NCBI GenBank assembly: GCA_030041275.1
Contig: JASHOE010000242.1
Coordinates: forward strand, 1 to 54,395
Reading direction: 5' to 3'
Source of the DNA: Streptosporangiaceae bacterium
GTDB lineage: Bacteria > Actinomycetota > Actinomycetes > Streptosporangiales > Streptosporangiaceae
DNA length: 54,395 nucleotides
Position numbers and translations under genes: made by a program. The notes beneath the pieces are model-generated. The model worked only from the letters and a program-made list of their open reading frames with translations, had not been told where the DNA came from and did not search any database. How positions within the stretch are numbered: position 1 is the stretch's first letter; the number at the start of each line of letters is the position of its first letter. Positions 26,183-32,388 of this stretch are shown here, in pieces.

Positions 26183-27552
26183 GCCGTCGCCGCCAGGTCC
26201 GGTGCGTGGTCCGCGGCCGGCGTCACATCGGCCGGAGAGGTCCTGGCCGCCGTCGACCGTGGGTGCAGCTGGTCTCTCAGCCGGACCACGTCGCCGATCA
26301 CCACGACGGCGGGGGGTCGCACCCCGCTGGCCGCGGCCTGCGCAGCAACGTCGGCCAGGGTTGAGATCAGCACCTCCTGGCCGGCCGTGGTGCCGTCGCT
26401 GATGACGGCGACGGGGGTGGCCGCGTCGCGGCCGCGCTTGACGAGCTCGGCTGCGACGGCGTCGAGGTGCGCGACGGCCATGAGCAGAACGAGGGTGCCG
26501 GTGCTCCGCGCCATGGCCTCCCAGTCCACTGTCGCGCCAGGCTGAGACGGATCCAGGTGCGCGGACACCACGGAGAAGTCCTGCGTTATGCCCCGGTGCG
26601 TCACCGGGATTCCCGCCCAGGCGGGCACCGCGATCGCGCTGCTGACGCCCGGCACCACCTGGAACGGCACGCCAGCCCGCACGCAGGCGAGGGCTTCCTC
26701 GCCGCCCCGGCCGAACACGAAGGGGTCGCCGCCCTTGAGCCGCGCCACCCGCCGCCCGGCCAGCGCGCGCCCCACAATCAGGTCGTTGATCTGCGTCTGC
26801 GTCAGGTTGTGCGCGTGCGGCTGCTTGCCCGCGTCGATGACCTCGACGTCCGGGTCCAGCTCGGCCAGCAGGGCCCGCGGCGCGAGCTTGTCCGTCACCA
26901 CGACGTCGGCCTCGGCGAGCAGCCTTCGGCCGAGCACGGTGATCAGGCCGGGGTCGCCCGGTCCGCCGCCGATCAATGCCACGCTCCCGGTGCCACGCGG
27001 GCCTCGACCCCGGTGCGCCGGCAGACCGCCATCCGCCAGCGCGAGCGCGATAGCCGCGCGCAGCCGCTGCGACCGGGTCGGGTCACCGGCCGCCGTGACG
27101 GCCACGGTCACGTCGCCGTGCCGTGTCACAGCCGGCGTCCAGGCAGCGGACGCGTGCGCTGCGTCGGCACGGACACACCAGATCCGATGCTCCTCAGCCT
27201 CGGCGGCTACCTGGGCGTTAACCTCGGGATCGTCGCTCGTCGCGTGTGCCAGCCACGCAGCCGCGAGATCGCCGCGACGGTACCGGCGCGGCAGCACCGT
27301 CACCGGCAAGGCGGCGAGCTCCGGCAGAACCGACGGCGCGATCACGACCACGTTCGCGGCGGCGTCGAGCAGGCCGCGGGCTCGACGCAAGGCGACGCGA
27401 CCACCGCCCACCACGACCGCGCGCCGGCCGGCCATGTCGAGCATGAGAGGGTAACGGGCCGGTTCGACGTCGCCGTCCGACCGGGACTGCGCTGACTCTG
27501 GGGCGCGACCCCCGCAAGCCTCGCGCGTTCTGCGGCCGGTGGCGCTGATCAC
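26179..27552 (-). CDS. cysG: Siroheme synthase: precorrin-2 dehydrogenase + uroporphyrinogen-III C-methyltransferase
   Basis: A 457-aa bifunctional enzyme making sirohydrochlorin from uroporphyrinogen III. Residues about 25-200: NAD-dependent precorrin-2 dehydrogenase (MLDMAGRRAVVVGGGRVALRRA). Residues about 215-440: SAM-dependent methyltransferase with VALIGGGPGDPGLITV, GKQPHAHNLTQ, RLKGGDPFVFGRGGEEA and VPGVSSAIAVPAWAGIPVTHRG. A separate chelatase follows, so the CysG ferrochelatase part may be dispensable. The start chosen is GTG 27552, which overlaps the zinc-ribbon stop (GTGA) and has GGGGGA 4 nt upstream. The longer frame upstream is the zinc-ribbon gene read in another frame. Confidence 0.9.
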   Translation of the reverse strand: MISATGRRTREACGGRAPESAQSRSDGDVEPARYPLMLDMAGRRAVVVGGGRVALRRARGLLDAAANVVVIAPSVLPELAALPVTVLPRRYRRGDLAAAWLAHATSDDPEVNAQVAAEAEEHRIWCVRADAAHASAAWTPAVTRHGDVTVAVTAAGDPTRSQRLRAAIALALADGGLPAHRGRGPRGTGSVALIGGGPGDPGLITVLGRRLLAEADVVVTDKLAPRALLAELDPDVEVIDAGKQPHAHNLTQTQINDLIVGRALAGRRVARLKGGDPFVFGRGGEEALACVRAGVPFQVVPGVSSAIAVPAWAGIPVTHRGITQDFSVVSAHLDPSQPGATVDWEAMARSTGTLVLLMAVAHLDAVAAELVKRGRDAATPVAVISDGTTAGQEVLISTLADVAAQAAASGVRPPAVVVIGDVVRLRDQLHPRSTAARTSPADVTPAADHAPDLAATA

Positions 27553-27728
27553 GACATCCCCCGCAGCGCCGGGTCGGGCAGCACCGGGCGCACCACCCCG
27601 ACGAACTTCAGGCTGAAGCCACGTGCGCACGCCTGGCACTCCCACTCGCCTGCTTCTGCCCCGGCTGGACGCAGGGTCTCCTCACCGCAGTACGGGCAGT
27701 AGAACGGCACCTGCCTTTCGCCGGTCAT
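27549..27728 (-). CDS. 59-aa zinc-ribbon protein of the sulfite reductase operon
   Basis: A small protein, MTGERQVPFYCPYCGEETLR at its start, with two CxxC pairs (CPYC at 11-14 and CQAC at 31-34) forming a rubredoxin/zinc-ribbon-like knuckle, then a short basic and hydrophobic tail. The ATG overlaps the sulfite reductase stop (ATGA) and its TGA overlaps the cysG GTG, so it is locked between them translationally. Similar small Cys4 proteins occur beside sulfite reductase genes in other actinobacteria as far as I recall, without a known role. Possible jobs: metal delivery, electron transfer, or enzyme assembly. Confidence 0.85.
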   Translation of the reverse strand: MTGERQVPFYCPYCGEETLRPAGAEAGEWECQACARGFSLKFVGVVRPVLPDPALRGMS

Positions 27729-29404
27729 GCCGCGCTCCCCGCCAAGGCTGGGCTCGCCGACTGGGTGAGCAGTTCCGGCGCGGCGCGCCGCACCCAGGTG
27801 GCGAAGGCCTCACCTGCCGTTCGGTCCGCCTGGTAGTTCCGCAGCAACTGCTCGACATAGTCGGCGAGCCCGTCGGCGGTGACCTTCAGGCCGCGCAGCT
27901 TCCGGCCAAAACCTGGGTCGGTTCCGAGCGAGCCGCCCAGGTGCACCTGGAAGCCTTCCTCGCCGTCGACGATCGACCCCTTCAGCCCGATGTCAGCGAG
28001 CTGGAACCGGGCGCACGAGTTCGGGCAGCCATTGACGTTGATGCTGATCGGCGTGTCGAAGTCCGGCAGCCGCCGCTCGAGCTCGGTGTAGAGCTCGCGA
28101 GCGCGGCCCTTGGTCTCGACGATGGCCAGCTTGCAGAACTCGAGGCCGGTGCAGGCCATCGTGCCGCGCCGGAACACGTTCGGGGCGGCTTGCAGGTCGA
28201 TGGCCGCGAGCTCGGTGACCAGCTCGGCGACCCGATGCTCAGGGACGTCGAGGATCAGCAGCTTCTGCTCGACCGTGGTGCGGATCCGGCCTGAGCCGAA
28301 TGCCTCGGCGAGGTCGGCAGCCTGCCAGAGCTGCGTACCCGAGGTGCGGCCGGTGTGCGGCGCCACGCCGACGTAGTACCGGCCGTCGCGCTGCCGGTGC
28401 ACGCCGACGTGGTCGCGCGAGCCCGGCGCGGGTGCGGGCGGCTGCGGCCCGTCTGCAAGCCCGTTCCCGTCTAGATATTCGCGCTCCAGGACCTCACGGA
28501 ACCGCGCGGTTCCCCAGTCGGCCACCAGGAACTTCAGCCGAGCGCGGCTGCGCAGCCTGCGGTAGCCGTAGTCGCGGAACAAGCTCGCCACGGCGACCCA
28601 GACCGCTGGCACCCGGTCGGGCGGAACGAACACGCCGAGGCGCTGGGCAAGCATGGGGTTGGTCGACAGGCCGCCGCCTACCCACAGGTCGAAACCGGGT
28701 CGGCCGTCCGGGCCGAGCACGCCGACGAAGGACACGTCGTTGACCTCGTGCGCGGTGCATTGCAGCGTGCAGCCGGAGATCGCGGTCTTGAACTTGCGCG
28801 GCAGGTTCGCGAGGTCCTCGCGGCTGGTGGCCACCTCGTTGGTCGCGTGTAGCACGGCGCTGGCGTCCAGGATCTCGCTCGCGTCCAGGCCGGCGACGGG
28901 GCACCCGAGAATGTTGCGCGGCACGTCGCCGCACGCCTCCTGGCTCGACAGGCCGACCTCCTCGAGGCGCGCCCAGACGGCCGGGATGTCCTCGATGCGC
29001 AGCCAGTGGAACTGGACGTTCTGCCGATCGGTGATGTCGGCGAGGTCGCGCCCGTACTCCTTGGCGACTCCGGCGATCGCACGCACCTGGTCGGCGGATA
29101 GCTGGCCGCCGGGGATGCGCACCCGCATCATGAAGTACGGGTCCTCGATCTCGGCGTCTTCGAGCGCGCCGGTCTTGCCGCCGCCGATGCCGGGCTTGCG
29201 CTGGGTGTACAGACCCCACCAGCGGAACCTGCCGCGGAGGTCGGAGGGGTCAATCGAGTCGAAGCCAAGGACCGAGTAGCGGTTCAGGATGCGGTCACGA
29301 ACGTGCAGCCCGTTGTCGTCCCTTTTGAATCTCTCGGCCGGATTAAGCGGCTCATGGTGACCGAGGGCCCACTGGCCCTGGCCACGTTGCGGCTGGGATG
29401 GCAT
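27725..29404 (-). CDS. Assimilatory sulfite reductase (ferredoxin type, NirA/SirA family)
   Basis: A 559-aa siroheme and [4Fe-4S] enzyme reducing sulfite to sulfide for cysteine synthesis. Cluster/siroheme cysteines: TMACTGLEFCKLA and NVNGCPNSCARFQ (CX5C...CX3C). Two NIR_SIR ferredoxin-like half domains are evident (PYFMMRVRIPGGQLSADQ; HRQRDGRYYVGVAP). A Tyr in WWGLYTQRKPGIGGG and a Cys in QEACGDVPRN occupy the places of the Tyr-Cys crosslink of mycobacterial SirA. Nitrite reductase is the alternative, but the cysteine-type leader peptide upstream favours sulfite. The ATG at 29404 follows GAAGGA by about 9 nt; an upstream ATG at 29437 lacks a site. Confidence 0.92.
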   Translation of the reverse strand: MPSQPQRGQGQWALGHHEPLNPAERFKRDDNGLHVRDRILNRYSVLGFDSIDPSDLRGRFRWWGLYTQRKPGIGGGKTGALEDAEIEDPYFMMRVRIPGGQLSADQVRAIAGVAKEYGRDLADITDRQNVQFHWLRIEDIPAVWARLEEVGLSSQEACGDVPRNILGCPVAGLDASEILDASAVLHATNEVATSREDLANLPRKFKTAISGCTLQCTAHEVNDVSFVGVLGPDGRPGFDLWVGGGLSTNPMLAQRLGVFVPPDRVPAVWVAVASLFRDYGYRRLRSRARLKFLVADWGTARFREVLEREYLDGNGLADGPQPPAPAPGSRDHVGVHRQRDGRYYVGVAPHTGRTSGTQLWQAADLAEAFGSGRIRTTVEQKLLILDVPEHRVAELVTELAAIDLQAAPNVFRRGTMACTGLEFCKLAIVETKGRARELYTELERRLPDFDTPISINVNGCPNSCARFQLADIGLKGSIVDGEEGFQVHLGGSLGTDPGFGRKLRGLKVTADGLADYVEQLLRNYQADRTAGEAFATWVRRAAPELLTQSASPALAGSAA

Positions 29405-29518
29405 GTCGGAAGTCCTTCGGCTGGCGCGGCTGGGCACTGGCTCGTGCCGCCCGGCGGGCGCGCGGGCAGGCGATAGCGGTGCGGTTGAGGTGACGAACCT
29501 CGGTCAGCAGAAGGTGCG
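29405..29518 (-). promoter_or_regulatory. Candidate attenuator between leader peptide and sulfite reductase
   Basis: Just after the leader stop, GAGGT-TCGTC-ACCTC (29487-29501) can form a tight hairpin. The leader's Cys region contains CCTTC (29510-29514), complementary to GAAGG of the sulfite reductase ribosome site (29414-29418), so the two could pair and hide the start. Ribosomes pausing on the Cys codons would break that pairing. The hairpin and complementarity are seen; the mechanism is inference. Confidence 0.5.
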
Positions 29519-29602
29519 ACAGCTCGCGCTGGAGACGCGCAGCAGATCGATGTGACGACGGGAGACAAGCCGTGTGCCGCGACTGATTGTCGGGCCGGTC
29601 AC
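29504..29602 (-). CDS. 32-aa cysteine-type leader peptide
   Basis: Short gene upstream of sulfite reductase: VTGPTISRGTRLVSRRHIDL then LRVSSASCRTFC. It starts with GTG (29602) preceded by a strong GGAGG 5 nt away. The Arg-rich RRHIDLLRV core matches the conserved putative leader peptides found before sulfur-assimilation genes in actinobacteria, and two Cys codons (28 and 32) come right before the stop. In mycobacteria, comparable Cys-coding small ORFs act as cysteine-responsive attenuators. Too short for routine gene finders. Probably regulates the whole sulfite/siroheme operon; the peptide itself may have no function. Confidence 0.82.
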   Translation of the reverse strand: MTGPTISRGTRLVSRRHIDLLRVSSASCRTFC

Positions 29603-29865
29603 CTGTGCCTCCGGGGTGCGTAGTCGCTGTGCGAGCGGTCGGTGTGCTCTCGGTCGTTGAGATCGCGGTTAGTGAGATCTCGGCCGCTGCGTTGCGGCTG
29701 GTCACGCGTATGGGCGTGGGTACAGCGTAGCCGACAGCACTCCCTCGACGGTAAATCGGTGCTTCGCTCCGCGCAAGAGAAATGTTTCTGTCTGCTCGCT
29801 TTCGCAGCTGGTAACCGCGGGAAATGCGCTGCGTCCGGACCAGGCCGGCGGCCATGATGCGCGGT

Positions 29866-30696
29866 ATGGCCGAGGACAGCTACGCCGCCGAGATGCACGA
29901 GCACTACGGCCTGGGTGCGGAGGCCGACCGGCTTGTCGCGGCCAGCGCGGGGCAGCTCGAGTTCGAGCGGACCCAGGAGATCGTGCTCCGGCGGCTGCCG
30001 CCGCCGCCTGCGGTGATCGCCGATGTGGGCGGCGGGCCAGGGCGGTACGCGCTCTGGCTGGCCGGGCTCGGTTACCGGGTAGTGCACCGCGACGTCGTTC
30101 CGCTGCACGTGGAACAGCTGCGGGCCGCTGCCCATTCGGACCCCGCCGTTGGGGCGGCGGTCGACTCGGCCATCGGGGACGCCCGCAGCCTGGACCTGGC
30201 CGACGCGAGCGTGGACGCGGTGCTGCTGCTCGGTCCGCTCTACCACCTAACTCGCCGCGCGGACCGGGTTCAGGCGCTACGGGAGGCTGGTCGCGTGGTC
30301 CGGCCGGGCGGCCCGGTGTTTGGCGCGGCGATCTCCCGCTGGGCGGTCAGGTACGACGGGGTGCTCAGGCTGCGGCTTTATGAGGACGTGCCTGCCATCC
30401 TGGAGGCCGTAGCACCGCTGGAGCGGACCGGAGTGCTGCCGCCGTTTTGGCCTGGGGCGTTCACCGCCTATACGCACCGGCCCCGGCAGCTGCGGGCGGA
30501 GTTCACCTCGGCCGGTCTCGAGGTGACGGATCTGGTGAGCGTGGAGTGCGGTGCTTTCCTGCTTCCGGACCTGAGAGAGCGGATGGCTGATCCGGCGGCG
30601 CGCCAGGTGATCATGGACAGCGCGCGGGCCGTGGAGCGCGTGCCCGAGCTCATGGGACTCGGCAGTCACCTGCTGGCGACCGGCCTGCGGCCCTGA
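29866..30696 (+). CDS. SAM-dependent class I methyltransferase
   Basis: A 276-aa methyltransferase. Motif I is VIADVGGGPGRYALWLA, followed by GYRVVHRDVVPLHVEQL, the acidic GDARSLDLADASVDAVLLLGPLYHL (motifs II/III) and a post-motif REAGRVVRPGGPVFGAA. The C-terminal part carries a substrate-binding insert with aromatic residues (FWPGAFTAYTHRP). ATG at 29866 was preferred because the core begins AEMHEHYGLG; an upstream ATG at 29824 is in frame. Stands alone, divergent from the sulfite operon. The C-terminus overlaps the start of a tandem repeat. Substrate unknown. Confidence 0.85.
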   Translation: MAEDSYAAEMHEHYGLGAEADRLVAASAGQLEFERTQEIVLRRLPPPPAVIADVGGGPGRYALWLAGLGYRVVHRDVVPLHVEQLRAAAHSDPAVGAAVDSAIGDARSLDLADASVDAVLLLGPLYHLTRRADRVQALREAGRVVRPGGPVFGAAISRWAVRYDGVLRLRLYEDVPAILEAVAPLERTGVLPPFWPGAFTAYTHRPRQLRAEFTSAGLEVTDLVSVECGAFLLPDLRERMADPAARQVIMDSARAVERVPELMGLGSHLLATGLRP

Positions 30697-30757
30697 TCTG
30701 GCGTGCGGCCGTGCTCTGGCGTGCGGCTCTGATCCTGCGTGCGGCCCTGATCTAGGT
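30686..30757. repeat. Four tandem 18-bp repeats at the methyltransferase 3' end
   Basis: Units begin TGCGGCC at 30686, 30704, 30722 and 30740 (consensus TGCGGCCCTGATCTGGCG). The first overlaps the last codons and stop of the methyltransferase gene, the others extend into the intergenic space. No protein is supported in 30697-31018 beyond these repeats, a hairpin and the DUF3046 promoter. Confidence 0.85.
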
Positions 30758-30812
30758 CGGAATCGTGCTCGCCGATGGCCGCGCCTCGCCGACGGCACGG
30801 CTGCCAACTTTG

Positions 30813-30851
30813 ACGTAGACCTTGCGTACACATAGCACGCAAGGTCTACGT
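30813..30851. repeat. Perfect 15-bp inverted repeat, 9-nt loop, plus a third partial copy
   Basis: ACGTAGACCTTGCGT, nine-base spacer ACACATAGC, then the exact reverse complement ACGCAAGGTCTACGT. A third copy (ACGCAAAGTCTTCGT, 13 of 15) follows at 30855-30869. It may be a factor-independent terminator for the methyltransferase without a T tail, or a protein-binding site. Confidence 0.8.
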
Positions 30852-30982
30852 GCTACGCAAAGTCTTCGTGATGATGAGGTTGTCAGCGGCGGCCCGGTGG
30901 GCGACCGGGCCTGCGGCGAGACGATGGGCAGTCCGTGCAACCGCAGGTTCGTGACCCGCGTGTTGCCGATCTTCACGTTGTT

Positions 30983-31011
30983 TTGTAGGTCCGCGCCTGG
31001 ACGGTTAGCCT
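30983..31011 (+). promoter_or_regulatory. Promoter of the leaderless DUF3046 gene
   Basis: TTGTAG (30983-30988), a 17-bp spacer, and TAGCCT (31006-31011); the GTG start at 31019 is 7 nt beyond the -10 box. The spacing fits a housekeeping sigma-70-type promoter with transcription starting at or beside the start codon. The absence of a ribosome site agrees. Confidence 0.6.
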
Positions 31012-31018
31012 GGCGCGC

Positions 31019-31213
31019 GTGCGGCTGACGGAGTTCTGGGCGCGGATGCGCAAGCAGTTCGGCGACACCTACGCCGAGAGCGTGGCGAAAGACCAGGTCC
31101 TGCCCGGCCTCGGCAGCCGGACCGTTGAGCAGGCACTGGCCGACGGTGAGGACGCCAAGGTTGTCTGGCGAGCCGTTTGCGAGGCGTTCAAGGTGCCCGA
31201 ACGGCTGCGGTGA
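31019..31213 (+). CDS. DUF3046 protein
   Basis: A 64-aa small protein of family DUF3046 (LTEFWARMRKQFGDTYAESV, DQVLPGLGSRTVEQAL), almost always found just before recA in actinobacteria. It is helical and soluble, with the conserved VPERLR C-terminus. GTG start, probably leaderless. Here the usual recA link is interrupted by 1.2 kb holding repeats and an inverted GNAT gene. Function unknown. Confidence 0.92.
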   Translation: MRLTEFWARMRKQFGDTYAESVAKDQVLPGLGSRTVEQALADGEDAKVVWRAVCEAFKVPERLR

Positions 31214-31242
31214 TCAGCCACGCGGCATGCCTGAGCGCCGAA

Positions 31243-31346
31243 CGATACCTAGCACCACGACGGCTCTGGCACCACTACGGCGTACCTAGCACCACGGGCG
31301 TACCTAGCGCGACAGTAGCTGGGACCAAAACGATACCTAGCACCAC
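31243..31346. repeat. Four spaced copies of CGtACCTAGCACCAC (one more inverted nearby)
   Basis: Direct copies at 31243-31258 (CGATACCTAGCACCAC), 31281-31295, 31299-31313 (diverged end) and 31331-31346; an inverted CTAGGTACG lies at 31441-31449. All are in the 342-bp gap after DUF3046. Spacing is irregular (18-38 bp), so this looks more like clustered binding sites than a slippage array. No gene is seen in 31214-31555. Confidence 0.8.
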
Positions 31347-31512
31347 TTCGTGTAGCTTCGAGTTGGATTCAGAGGTGTTTTAGTCCGGTTTATGCCGCCG
31401 CAATACCCACAGAGATGGCCGCAACAAACACAAAGACAGCCTAGGTACGAGTCGCGAGCACGTGGCTGACCTCGTCAGAGTCGCGTAGCCAGCCAGGCCC
31501 AGCCGGCGGCCT

Positions 31513-31546
31513 GATCGATGGGCGCACCGGATCGATGGGCGCGCCG
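31513..31546. repeat. 17-bp tandem duplication
   Basis: GATCGATGGGCGCACCG is followed directly by GATCGATGGGCGCGCCG (16 of 17 identical) just before the 3' end of the GNAT gene. Confidence 0.85.
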
Positions 31547-31555
31547 GGCGGCTGG

Positions 31556-32053
31556 CTAGCCAGGTACGTGGAACGCGATCCAGACGTCAGGGGGCACGTC
31601 AGGACGGCCAGGAACGGGTCTGCGGGTCTCGGTCCAGGCCTCGCCGGCGATCTCCCTTGCGACCCGGCGCCAGAACTTCACCGCCGCCACGTTGGTGTCC
31701 TGGAAGGCCACCTCCCAGGCGCCGGGATGCCGGGCAACGACCTGCTGGACGGCGCGCAGCCCGATCCCGGTTCTGCGCGCGCCGCGTACCACGAAGAAGC
31801 TGTTTAGCACCCGTGTGCTGGTGGTCAGCGCCCGCACGAAGGCGAGCCCGGCGGGCCGGTCTGCGCTGCTGATGAGGTACGCCGCCCAGTCGTCGCTGGT
31901 GAACGCGGCCTCTAGCCGCTCGCTGCGGAAGGTGCCGTCAGGGTTCGGCAGCACCCCGGTGAACTCCGACATGTCGTGCCGGAACATGAGCCAGAGCCGT
32001 TCCACCGCGGGGTGGTCAGCCTCGGTAGCCAGCCGAACAGACACTTCAGTCAT
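31556..32053 (-). CDS. GNAT family N-acetyltransferase
   Basis: A 165-aa acetyl-CoA-dependent acyltransferase. Conserved parts: VSVRLATEADHPAVERLW at the N-terminus, LNSFFVVRGARRTGIGLRAVQQVVARHPG containing the RxxGxG/A pyrophosphate loop (RRTGIG), and EVAFQDTNVAAVKFWRRVA at the C-terminus. ATG at 32053 has AGGAG 6 nt upstream; the longer frame upstream has no such site. It is inverted between DUF3046 and recA, and its promoter region contains the SOS box, so damage induction is possible. Substrate unknown. Confidence 0.87.
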   Translation of the reverse strand: MTEVSVRLATEADHPAVERLWLMFRHDMSEFTGVLPNPDGTFRSERLEAAFTSDDWAAYLISSADRPAGLAFVRALTTSTRVLNSFFVVRGARRTGIGLRAVQQVVARHPGAWEVAFQDTNVAAVKFWRRVAREIAGEAWTETRRPVPGRPDVPPDVWIAFHVPG

Positions 32054-32159
32054 AACGGTCTCCTGTCGGCCGTCGAGAGCGCCTCCGGTCATGGCTGTCG
32101 CCTCTCGCTTTGCGTCGGCGTGAGAGAGCTTATGCGGGTCGGCGTGTCTCACTTCATGA

Positions 32160-32175
32160 TCGAACAATTGTTCGT
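32160..32175. promoter_or_regulatory. LexA-binding SOS box
   Basis: TCGAACAATTGTTCGT matches the actinobacterial/mycobacterial SOS consensus TCGAAC-N4-GTTCGA at all but the last base and is palindromic over 14 bp. It lies 213 bp before the recA ATG and 107 bp before the divergent GNAT start, so LexA could control both. Region 32054-32388 has no supported gene and forms a roughly 200-nt recA leader. Confidence 0.85.
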
Positions 32176-32388
32176 TAGAGTGAGCGAACTGGTGGTCGTC
32201 CGTGCCTTGGGGCGGCCGGGAGGCAGGGCGCGAAGTCCCGATGGGTCTGAACTGTCAGTGGCCCCGCGTACCGTCTCGGCCAGCAGGTGAGCAACCCGCA
32301 CGGCGGTCCTGTCCCCGGGCGGTCAGGTCAGGCCACGCGCACGCGAGCGGCTCGGCGTAGTCCCTCGTCTTCCCCACAGGAGCTTCAG

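Noticed and set aside
31243..31449. CRISPR-like spaced repeats
   Set aside because: Repeats are only about 15 bp, spacing is irregular (18-38 bp) and no cas genes are near; not a CRISPR array.
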